This document shows positions 56,341 through 64,000 of a stretch of 64,000 nucleotides of DNA, in pieces. Below the pieces are notes generated by a model. The model saw nothing but the letters and a program-made list of their open reading frames with translations, ran no database searches and was not told where the DNA came from. This DNA is from Nakaseomyces glabratus. Its lineage: Eukaryota; Ascomycota; Saccharomycetes; Saccharomycetales; Saccharomycetaceae. How positions within the stretch are numbered: position 1 is the first letter of the stretch; every line of letters starts with the position of its first letter. The DNA lies in contig NC_088962.1 of the NCBI RefSeq assembly GCF_010111755.1, positions 124,001-188,000 of the forward strand, written 5' to 3'. The position numbers and the translations under genes were made by a program.

Positions 56341-57273
56341 TTAAACAGACTCTTCATCACCGCTGGAGATCTTTTCAGTTCTCTTTATCTTGAAGAAATT
56401 GATGCCGTGGTGGTTAGCCTCGGTGGCTACTGGCTGGGCAGCAGACATCTGTTGGGCTTGTTGCGTTACCACTGGTGGAGTTTGGAATTGCTCGTTTGCG
56501 TAAGTTTCTGTGCCATCAACAGGTGCTGGGACTTCTTGGCTAGTGTTTCTGTAAGAGAAAAGGTTTTGGGTCTTTGCGCTTGGGAATCCAAAGGTTGACT
56601 CTTTGAAAATACTCTTTCCTTCTTTCTTTGACTTGATGAACCAGTAGAAGATGGTTACAAATTCGAAGAGCACTAGCACAACACTAGCCCATGCAATACC
56701 AAACAGACTTGGTCCGACTTTACCGTGTCTGTCAGCGTCACTGAACGCTTTCTTTGCCATTGCGGCGGCAGCTTGGATCAAGACCACAGCAGTTATGTTG
56801 AAGACACAGCCGAAAGTGATTAGGATGAATATAACTTGAGTGACAGCCTTTGAGCACCATGACAGAATGAACAGGATGAAAGAAATACCAACGAAAGCCA
56901 AAGCGATCCAGAAGAAACAGAAGGCAAATCTGGACAAGTAATAGAAAGCGTCTCTCTTTGAGATGAAAGAGTGTGGCACATTCTCCTTTGTGTGGAAGTT
57001 GTCCACTGGCGATATTGGTGCTGCTGGCTTCAGGTATTCACCACAATCGATCTTGTTGTTGTCGTAACTGCAAGCACCCCAGAATGTCCATCTGGTTAAG
57101 CTTGGTGCATTTGGGATACCAGTAGTGTCACCTTCCACCCAGTAAAATCTATTGATTGGGTAGTCGTTAGTGCTACCGGATATGATAATAAGAATCAACA
57201 ACAATGTGTTACCTGCTAGGAATAGCAGTATCAACAGTTTCAATGATATATGAAATAAACTTGGCAATTTCAT
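56341..57273 (-). CDS. SUR7: Eisosome/MCC plasma-membrane protein Sur7
   Basis: Four-span membrane protein of the MCC furrow-like plasma membrane domains above eisosomes. It affects sphingolipid content and endocytosis. It has 310 residues (302 in S. cerevisiae). Segment 1 is at about residues 10-32. The long extracellular loop carries the family motif WTFWGACSYDNNKIDCG (about 62-78). Segments 2-4 are at about 112-135, 142-168 and 188-212. A cytosolic, Gln/Pro-rich tail follows, with basic and Ser-rich ends. A TATATAA box (minus strand, 57364-57370) lies about 90 bp upstream of the ATG. Relatives Fmp45 and Pun1 are possible, but synteny with AIM32 supports SUR7. Confidence 0.93.
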   Translation of the reverse strand: MKLPSLFHISLKLLILLFLAGNTLLLILIIISGSTNDYPINRFYWVEGDTTGIPNAPSLTRWTFWGACSYDNNKIDCGEYLKPAAPISPVDNFHTKENVPHSFISKRDAFYYLSRFAFCFFWIALAFVGISFILFILSWCSKAVTQVIFILITFGCVFNITAVVLIQAAAAMAKKAFSDADRHGKVGPSLFGIAWASVVLVLFEFVTIFYWFIKSKKEGKSIFKESTFGFPSAKTQNLFSYRNTSQEVPAPVDGTETYANEQFQTPPVVTQQAQQMSAAQPVATEANHHGINFFKIKRTEKISSGDEESV

Positions 57274-60103
57274 AGCTAGTGATGGTAATTCTCTGGTGTG
57301 TTATTTACCGACTTGGTTAATGTCGCTGTAGTAGACTAAAAAGTTCAATAGATAAACTATACTTATATAACATGCAAGAAGTTCAACACATGGGGGGGGA
57401 AAAAAATTATCGGTAGAGGATTGTTGATAATTCCTTTCTGCTGATCAAAAGATCAGAGAGATCGAGAACCGGGGTAAACTGTCACCCAACAGCAAGTGCT
57501 GAGAGAACGTTAGACTATAAAAGTTAACCAAAAGAGTAGGGACCCTTTTACCCTCAATTGCTTGAACAAGGATGTTCTGTAAGCTTTCAATAGCTCATCT
57601 CTTTGTAAGACAACTCCCGCATATTGAATGTAGAGTGGGAACATGGATATAAACAAGTTTTTCAAGAAAACAAAGTAAAAAATTCATTTGTGCGGGAGAT
57701 TCAGTGCTTTTGTATTCAGCTTATTCAGTTTGTTTACCTTTTTTTTTTCCAAGACTTGGGATGGGATCTTGCAGCTAATCATTATCCAAATCAAGTGTAA
57801 AGAAATAAGAAAACAGACCTAATTAGGAAATCTGTAAATATTAAAAATCCTTTCTCTTAGTACGAACAGTGAATTACCAGAGCAAATCCAGTACAAACGG
57901 CATAGTAATGTAATAGTATACGTACAGTTCACACGCAGTTGTTATTTAGTATACATTTCTCATATGACTACTACGTTTGTCACGATTTTATCTTCCCGTA
58001 TTAAGAGATGTATGGTGTGATTTCTTCTCGATATTTTAAGAGCAGTTTACCGCTTATACCTATATCAGTTGTATAGAGAGTCGAGTTTGGAGTAACTAAC
58101 AAGCTTTAGGTTATACCATCACACATGTGAGTTGTAGCATTAGTGTTCCCAGCTTCAGGAATATTATTGGGGTTTTCGTTTTAGTTAAGAAATCCACAGA
58201 GATTTCTTGATTTGTATAATGTTGTTCGGGGGAAAATTATATCTCTTAACAGTAACATCCGTGTTTTCAGAAATGGTCCCTTAATAATAGATTTGTTGAA
58301 GGTTTGCCTTAATGTGTACCTGGGCTTTTTCGTTTGTGTTGTTGGATGGTTTAAATTTTCGGATTTCTTAGCTTCATAGAATTTGTGGAAGAACCCAAAC
58401 CCTGATATCTAGTTTTCAAAGTTGACACCCGCAACCAATGGTGTGTTATACCTTTTCAAATTTCTGGTTGAATAAAAACTCAATCATAATTAACTATTTT
58501 TCATTGGAAGAAACTAGTTATATGCTTGCTGCTCTTCATCTATGGACTTACGTATCTCTTCCTGGATATTATCAGATTTCCAAAAGCTCCTCCAGTATCT
58601 CAATAATCATTATAAGTGCTCTAATTATATCATATTTTTTCATTGAAGTACAACTTGTCTAAGGTATCGAGTCATCCAATTTGTTTTTTTATAGCAGACT
58701 TGAATGCTGTCAAAATTCATATCTCTCAAATATTTAATTATCATGAAAGAGGTGACGATGCCAACCTATACCTCGGCTATTAAAACATTTGTGGTCTTTT
58801 TTTTATCTCCTCACTTATATTTTTGTCAAATGAGCTTAATTAATTAATGGGTTATCTAGTTGTAAAATCAGGAACATATTTTTATCTTAATATATGTCTG
58901 CGTACTGAAAAGATCCAGTTTTGTAGATTTGAAATCAAGTAGTTATTTAACTGACAGTTTCTTCATAAACCTTATCCAAGCACTAAATTCACCCATTTTG
59001 TTGAGGATAGACGTCTTACTGAGATGTTTAGGGTTTCCTAACCTGTTGGATGATGTCCCCTCTTGACATTGTCATCCGTGGTGTCCTTCGCCCAAACGAA
59101 CTGTGATCTTATTACTAAAAGAGTTGGTACAAGTTTAGTAAATTTAGCATAGAAATTGTATAATTTACTTTTTTCTATTATATATGAGAAACTGGCTCAC
59201 TTTTCACCAAATATGATTGATGAGAGCCCTTTTCTATACCATCTATCTTTGCTATTCAGAACCTCTAATTTGATCTACTTTGCAATGATATTCAGGAAAT
59301 TCTCTTAAAACTGGACAAAAACTTTAAATCCATTAACGGATAAGTTTTTACCTTGTCTTATCTTATCTGGTGTTGCTTTTTACTTCTGTGCCTGTATGAG
59401 CGGCATGGTCACACCCACATCCTTGCAGTTGACCACACACATATCTTTCGTGGTGATCTATGTTCCATGTGATTGTCTTCGTTTCAAGTAATAAGTAGTC
59501 TCGTGGTTTTGTCGTCATCAGCCGGTTCGTTTCTCACTTCACAGCTTACTACTACTACGTCTTCGTGAATGGGCCAATATCTGCGTGCTATAAGTTATCC
59601 CAATTTTTTTGTACTGAAAATGAGAAAAGTAGTCTCTAAATTACAACGGTACTTGTGGGAACCTAGCAAAGAACCACTGCCTACTGAACAATCAACGCAG
59701 TGGGTTCCTTCTTTTGAGGAAATTTCTTTTTAGTTCTTGGATTGTGCCCTACCCATAGCATATTCAATGCTCGTTTCTTTTTTTTTTAATATATTGTAGG
59801 ACCTATGCTTACTTGCAATTGCTTGGATTTAGGAAGACTGTGTGTATTATATGGGAATTCTGAGATGACAGTATGGATTGAAAAAATTGTTTCTCGAGTA
59901 AGACAATGCAATTTAGCGATGCGTTAAATTTTTATATTTTTCAATTTCATTAATATGATTTGTTTTTTTTTTTAATTGCACTTCTTATTTAGGGTTGATT
60001 TGGAAACCTTATTGAATACTGTTCTTATATATAGGATCGCTTTATATAGTTGATTGCCTATTGCTATATTCGAAAAAAGCTAGAGTTAAGGGAAGATTAT
60101 AGT
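57274..60103. other. Long gene-poor region between SUR7 and a small unknown gene
   Basis: 2.8 kb between divergent genes. It begins with the SUR7 promoter: TATATAA at 57364-57370 and a run of eight G at about 57392-57399. A perfect 8-bp inverted repeat (AAGAAATC, 6-base loop, GATTTCTT) lies at 58187-58208, and a TTCAGGAA heat-shock-like core at 58154-58161. A hydrophobic plus-strand ORF of 74 codons (58438-58662) has no sign of being a gene. I see no RNA gene or mobile element. Confidence 0.6.
58187..58208. repeat. Perfect 8-bp inverted repeat
   Basis: AAGAAATC and GATTTCTT flank six bases, so the site could form a hairpin or be bound by a dimer. It lies in a long non-coding stretch with no gene within 900 bp. 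Confidence 0.4.
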
Positions 60104-60577
60104 ATGCAGATGTACGCACCTTCGTCACCAGTGGTTGCTAATGCAGATGTGAGGTTGATGATGCTGTTGCAACAAGAGCAATTGAAGATGCAGAAGAGAC
60201 GGATGAAGCGCAGTCATGAGATGTTTGAAGATAACAATTACAAACGGGTAAAGTACGGCTTCCATAACTCCGAGACACGCAACACGTATCCGTCTATTGT
60301 ACCTGCCATAGGAACGATGAATAGCACCACCAATAACAACGGTAATAACATTAATAACATATCACATGATAGAATGAACTTGCATAATACAGTACAGACT
60401 CATGGGCTGCGACCTGAGATGTCTGGCTTGCATAATCCAGATAGTGACTCCGAACCATATGCAGAGATAGAGGAATATATGGTAAAGGGTTATTGTTTGG
60501 ATGAAACTGTGGCAGGAACACAGAATATAACTATCAATGAACCCTCAATTATGACGGACATGATGGATATGGACTAG
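60104..60577 (+). CDS. Small conserved-position protein, probable YML053C orthologue
   Basis: A 157-residue protein from the ATG at 60104 (MQMYAPSSPVVANADVRLMM); the frame is open to 60050 only from TTG. A helical segment (VRLMMLLQQEQLKMQKRRMKRSHEMF, split by charged residues) carries a strong basic cluster that may be a nuclear signal. An Asn/Thr-rich linker follows, then an acidic C-terminus ending MTDMMDMD. In S. cerevisiae the gene beside SUR7, divergent from it, is YML053C (212 residues, unknown function), and strand and position fit. I cannot confirm by sequence. No function is proposed. Confidence 0.65.
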   Translation: MQMYAPSSPVVANADVRLMMLLQQEQLKMQKRRMKRSHEMFEDNNYKRVKYGFHNSETRNTYPSIVPAIGTMNSTTNNNGNNINNISHDRMNLHNTVQTHGLRPEMSGLHNPDSDSEPYAEIEEYMVKGYCLDETVAGTQNITINEPSIMTDMMDMD

Positions 60578-61013
60578 TTCAACTGAATTGATAGAATATT
60601 ATAAAAAGGGCTTTTCATTATTACCGGAAATATGTCATTTATTTTGATACAATTAAAATTGTCATACTCTTAGCTCCATAATTATACTAGGTTGAAACGA
60701 CAATGATATCAAATAGGGAGTAATAAATGGTTAATGCTTATTTCTTTCACTACTAAATCAGTCCACATAAACGAGTACGTTCATATTTATCTATACTTAA
60801 ATGCTACACTTATGACAATATATTAATTTCTTCTTTATGTTACAATATAATCTTTTGAAACCCCAGTTAATATTCACATAAATACTAAAAAAATAAAAAT
60901 GTGAAGTATTAAGTATATAGCGGTTGGTAGTAGATGGGGTTTACTAGCGAATATCCAATATACTACAAATTCGGTTCTTACGAATATAAAAAACAAAGAA
61001 ATTAAAAAAAATA
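60578..61013. other. Intergenic before tRNA-Tyr
   Basis: 436 bp of very AT-rich sequence holding the 3' end of the small gene and the Pol III terminator region of tRNA-Tyr. Nothing else was seen. Confidence 0.6.
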
Positions 61014-61101
61014 TCTCCCGGGGGCGATTCGAACGCCCGATCTCAAGATTTCAGTGTTGAAATTACAGTCTTGCGCCTTAAACCAACTTGGCTACCGAGA
61101 G
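61014..61101 (-). tRNA. tRNA-Tyr (GTA anticodon) with a 13-nt intron
   Basis: 88 nt including the discriminator. The exons match yeast tRNA-Tyr closely: CTCTCGGTAGCCAAG at the 5' end, GTA anticodon, and GGGCGTTCGAATCGCCC for the T arm. The intron is 61050-61062, one base after the anticodon's 3' neighbour as usual. It is 13 nt, while I recall 14 in S. cerevisiae. Eight T (coding strand) follow as terminator. It sits between chromosome-XIII-like and chromosome-X-like genes. Confidence 0.96.
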
Positions 61102-61405
61102 TAATTAAATTGATGTTATTTCAGGTATGGTAGCTTACCTTCACTCAGTAATAGCAAATTTTGAATATCTATTTATTTTAAGTGGTTTTTAGCTATATTC
61201 CCATCAAGTAGAACAGTTATACCTATCTGTATGTTCATTATTACAAAAAGAAATTAGGACTATATCTGATGAATGTTTTAGGTGATTTGTGCTTGAAGAT
61301 GTAAAGCTGTATCTATTAATTTTGGTGCCATCAAATTGTCTATTATAAATCTTAGATTGATGCAGTTGAGATATAAAAAAACTAACTGTTACTGTTAGCC
61401 TGCTT
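61102..61405. other. Short intergenic upstream of tRNA-Tyr
   Basis: 304 bp of AT-rich sequence. On the plus strand GTATGT (61229), an AACTAAC (61380) and TAG (61396-61398) occur in the order of a yeast intron, but no exon is evident around them. Confidence 0.4.
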
Positions 61406-61879
61406 TTACGTTGGTATATGGGCTTGTGCAAACGTGATTTGCTGTAATAATGCTTTCTTGGAGCTCTTAATATTGCTCAGTGGCACGATGCATCGAGTGT
61501 ATAGAATTTTGTTCTGGATTTTCTCAACTTCATCGAGGAAGAAAAAAAATGTCACCAAATAAGGCGATGAGTTTGGAAAGAGACATCCATACTTACCTTC
61601 TGAATATAGTTGTAAATTACGTATATCACTTGTGTCAACCCATTGCAAGTTCTTCTCATCGATATTCCTTAGATATATATTCTTCCTTATCGTACAGTGA
61701 CTGACTAGACTAGCCCACGTTGTTTGGCCATTGACCAGGGACGTTAAGAACTTTAAAGATCTGTTAGAGAAGCCTTTCCTCTGAGAATGGAAAACATTAC
61801 TAGTAATGAAGGGATCCCAGATCTTAATGAAGAACTGAACACGATTCAAATTGAAAGTACGAGCAGTAATGATGGACAT
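61406..61879 (-). CDS. Unrecognised 157-residue ORF, head-to-head overlap with UBP12
   Basis: The ORF has 157 codons from an ATG at 61879 to a stop at 61406, by far the longest ORF in the window outside recognised genes. The first 45 residues are rich in Arg, Lys, Phe and Ile with a single acidic residue, like a mitochondrial presequence. The rest looks protein-like (WASLVSHCTIRKNIYLRNID, then LQLYSEGKYGCLFP). I do not recognise the family. The first 31 codons overlap, in antisense, the first 31 codons of UBP12, whose conserved part starts later. That overlap is odd: one start may be misplaced, or the ORF may be chance. An exact complement of the U1 snRNA 5' end (AGGTAAGTAT) inside it could also be a donor splice site. 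Confidence 0.45.
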   Translation of the reverse strand: MSIITARTFNLNRVQFFIKIWDPFITSNVFHSQRKGFSNRSLKFLTSLVNGQTTWASLVSHCTIRKNIYLRNIDEKNLQWVDTSDIRNLQLYSEGKYGCLFPNSSPYLVTFFFFLDEVEKIQNKILYTRCIVPLSNIKSSKKALLQQITFAQAHIPT

Positions 61880-64000
61880 GAGGAGCTACTTAGAAAGCGT
61901 GGCATTATAACTAAATTGATGAAAAACTGTGAATTGTCAGCCAAAGAAGGTGACAAAGTATACATCATCCCTAAAGATTGGTTTGATAAATTCTTTTCTG
62001 AAGAATTGAAATCTGAAAATGATTTAGGGCCTATTGACGTTGCATCTATCATTAAAGATTACGAACATTTTGTCCTTGAAGATTATAATAGCGTGCCATA
62101 TACATCAGTGCCTGAACCGTTATTCCTTCAGTTTCAAGAATGGTATGGTATCACTGACCTATCTCAACCAGTAGTTACTTATCTCATTGAAAATGAAAAT
62201 GGGGAGTTAGTTACTGAGTATAACAAGAGGATCTTCAGATTGCATCATTTAACTATAGGTGAATCGTCCAGAAATAACTACACTTTGAATCAATCTTATA
62301 TTGTTCTCTCATCATTGAATCTTTATTCTGACTTGAAGGTTAAGGCTATACAGCAATTTGCAAAAAATCAAAACTATCTTAATATGGAAAATCATGAATT
62401 TAGGGTATGGGTTGTAGAGGATAACGAGACAAACTCCGCTAACACGGCATTGAGTAGTTACGAGATTACGCCATTGCAGTTTTTAAGTTTATCATCAAAA
62501 GAACTAATAGCAGAAGACATGTTCCATAAACTTCTTAAAAGTACGTCATCCCAGCCCTGCGATATCATAATTGAGACTCGAAATTTAAATGATGGTAAAT
62601 GGCCTTCCTATTTTTTTATGTATAACAATCCTATGACTATGACAGGAATAGTCGGACTGTCAAATCTGGGAAATACCTGTTATATGAATTCAGGTCTTCA
62701 ATGTCTGGTACATATCCCTAAGCTAAGAGACTATTTCTTTTATGGAGGCTATGAGCAGGAAATCAATCTTGATAATCCTCTTGGCTACAACGGAACAGTC
62801 GCTACTGCATTTGGTAACTTGATACAAAATTTATATTCTTATCATTGGAACCAGCAGCAATATCAGTCCTATTCTCCAAACCGATTTAAAATGACATTAG
62901 GTCAAGCCAATAGCATGTTTGCAGGTTATATGCAACAAGATTCACAAGAGTTCCTAGCCTTCCTATTGGATAGTCTACACGAGGATCTTAATAGAATTCA
63001 TGACAAGCCTTATATTGAAAAACCTACTTTGGAAACTTCTGAGGAATTGGCTGATGAAAACGCGGTAAAGCAACTTGCAAAGAAGACTTGGGATGCTCAC
63101 CTCGCTCGTAATGACTCTGTGATAAATGATTTATTTGTTGGTATGTATAAATCAACACTGAAATGTCCGACTTGTAAAAATATCTCCATTACCTTTGATC
63201 CATATAATGATCTGACTTTGCCATTGCCAATATCAACAGTATGGAATAAGAAAGTGAAAATCTTTCCCCAAAAGTCACCACCATGTATTCTTGAAGTAGA
63301 ACTCCCCAAGTCAGCGACATACAACGATTTAAAGGATTATGTTGCAACATATTCCAATATTGATTCAAGTTCATTATTCGGTTGCGAAATTTTTAATCAC
63401 CAATTTTATCGAAATTTTGAGTCCCCCATTTCAGACTCAAACTACTTACCAGTGCAGGAATTGATTTCTGAAACTGATGACATCATATTTTATGAAATTA
63501 TTATCAATCCGGGTGACATTATCTTACCTGTTATAAATACCAGAATTGAAGAAGGATTCAATAGCCCATCCTTATTTGGAGTGCCATTTTTCGTTACAGT
63601 GTCAGATGAAGAGAGAAGGAATCCATTCTTGATATACCAGAAACTGGAAAAATTATATACTAATCTGAGTGGTGGGTATATCCAATTAAGGGAGACTTTA
63701 AATAATGAAAATCAACTAAATGCAATTTTCCCAAATCTAGTAGCCAAGTATGGAAAGGAAGATATGGAGCCAATAAACGATATTATTGACACATTATATG
63801 ATCCAAATGACTCCACAGATGGTATTTTCACTTTGAAAACGATATCAGAAAGCAGAGATGAAATTGAAATTGAATCGCCATCAAAAACCCAGCCTTGGAT
63901 TCCAGAAAGTAATATTAACTATAAACTTGCAGATGATATATTCAACTTCTCATCAGTGATCTTGAGAGATATCTACTATTATAATAAAATGGAAAATCAA
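61787..64000 (+). CDS. UBP12: Ubiquitin-specific protease Ubp12, 3' part cut by the window edge
   Basis: Cysteine protease that removes ubiquitin, known in S. cerevisiae to act on Gpa1 and on the mitofusin Fzo1. 738 residues are present; the full S. cerevisiae protein has about 1254. A DUSP domain (about 36-130, AKEGDKVYIIPKDWFDKFF) and a ubiquitin-like segment precede the catalytic core. The Cys box GLSNLGNTCYMNSGLQCLVH has Cys298 as nucleophile. YMQQDSQEFLAFLLDSLHEDLNR follows, then DLFVGMYKSTLKCPTC with zinc-binding cysteines. The His box lies beyond the edge. An in-frame stop 33 bp upstream fixes ATG 61787 as the earliest start, about 75 residues shorter than in S. cerevisiae. The next in-frame Met is residue 45, after conservation begins. 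Confidence 0.95.
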   Translation, partial: MENITSNEGIPDLNEELNTIQIESTSSNDGHEELLRKRGIITKLMKNCELSAKEGDKVYIIPKDWFDKFFSEELKSENDLGPIDVASIIKDYEHFVLEDYNSVPYTSVPEPLFLQFQEWYGITDLSQPVVTYLIENENGELVTEYNKRIFRLHHLTIGESSRNNYTLNQSYIVLSSLNLYSDLKVKAIQQFAKNQNYLNMENHEFRVWVVEDNETNSANTALSSYEITPLQFLSLSSKELIAEDMFHKLLKSTSSQPCDIIIETRNLNDGKWPSYFFMYNNPMTMTGIVGLSNLGNTCYMNSGLQCLVHIPKLRDYFFYGGYEQEINLDNPLGYNGTVATAFGNLIQNLYSYHWNQQQYQSYSPNRFKMTLGQANSMFAGYMQQDSQEFLAFLLDSLHEDLNRIHDKPYIEKPTLETSEELADENAVKQLAKKTWDAHLARNDSVINDLFVGMYKSTLKCPTCKNISITFDPYNDLTLPLPISTVWNKKVKIFPQKSPPCILEVELPKSATYNDLKDYVATYSNIDSSSLFGCEIFNHQFYRNFESPISDSNYLPVQELISETDDIIFYEIIINPGDIILPVINTRIEEGFNSPSLFGVPFFVTVSDEERRNPFLIYQKLEKLYTNLSGGYIQLRETLNNENQLNAIFPNLVAKYGKEDMEPINDIIDTLYDPNDSTDGIFTLKTISESRDEIEIESPSKTQPWIPESNINYKLADDIFNFSSVILRDIYYYNKMENQ

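Noticed and set aside
58438..58662. Hydrophobic plus-strand ORF of 74 codons
   Set aside because: Ile/Ser-rich run in AT-rich DNA without other signs of coding.
61229..61398. Plus-strand intron (GTATGT, AACTAAC, TAG) upstream of UBP12
   Set aside because: The branch site is not the standard TACTAAC and no coding exon is found before it; a 5'-UTR intron cannot be shown from sequence alone.
61590..61786. U1 snRNA gene on the plus strand starting at ATACTTACCT
   Set aside because: Yeast U1 is over 500 nt and UBP12 coding sequence starts 197 bp later; no Sm site or U1 loop was seen.

Overview
This window is nuclear DNA of a budding yeast in the family Saccharomycetaceae. Coding regions are intron-poor and use the standard code, tRNA genes are scattered, and nearly every long ORF is a recognisable orthologue of a Saccharomyces cerevisiae gene. 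The gene order is a patchwork of five S. cerevisiae blocks: NOT3 (chromosome IX); PAR32-GLT1-SFA1 (IV); TCA17-FRD1-IES6-YEL043W-GDA1-YEF1/UTR1-UTR4-RAD23-ANP1-HYP2-MCM3-SPF1 (V left arm); PRP39-PRM6-GSF2-RSE1-AIM32-SUR7 and probably YML053C (XIII, inverted); and UBP12 (X). The V block is not interleaved with genes from its sister region on S. cerevisiae X, which suits a species derived from the whole-genome duplication. Missing GAL80, UGA3, UGX2, GLY1, UTR2, CYC7 and MTC7 at their expected places suggests a gene-losing lineage. My best guess is the Nakaseomyces group (Candida glabrata or a close relative). That is inference from memory of gene order and was not tested.

Layout: 1-1978 holds the 5' four fifths of NOT3 (minus). 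1979-6398 is a 4.4-kb gene-poor stretch with two possible gene remnants on the minus strand and two perfect ATF/CREB palindromes. 6399-18288 holds PAR32, the very large GLT1, SFA1 and a tRNA-Gly. 19631-45447 is the compact chromosome-V-like block with a tRNA-Ser. 45675-57273 is the chromosome-XIII-like block in perfect order except for a lost GAL80. 57274-60103 is a second long gene-poor stretch, followed by a small unknown gene, a tRNA-Tyr with an intron, an unrecognised ORF of 157 residues, and UBP12, which runs off the right edge.

Most genes are housekeeping: nitrogen assimilation (GLT1, PAR32), formaldehyde detoxification (SFA1), redox (FRD1), NADP supply (YEF1/UTR1), Golgi glycosylation (ANP1, GDA1), proteolysis (RAD23, UBP12), translation (HYP2), replication (MCM3), splicing (PRP39, RSE1), ER membrane quality (SPF1, GSF2) and the cell surface (SUR7). 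No transposon, centromere, telomere or virus-like sequence was recognised, and I did not find a clear new multi-gene system. The points most worth a second look are the head-to-head ORF overlapping UBP12, apparently intact promoter elements (Rpn4/PACE at SFA1, paired Mcm1/ECB sites at MCM3, pheromone-response elements at PRM6), a cluster of GTACG/CGTAC pentamers between ANP1 and HYP2, and an abrupt GC-rich segment in ANP1.

Starts were set at the first suitable ATG. Several ORFs are open further upstream only from TTG or GTG codons, and those extensions were trimmed.
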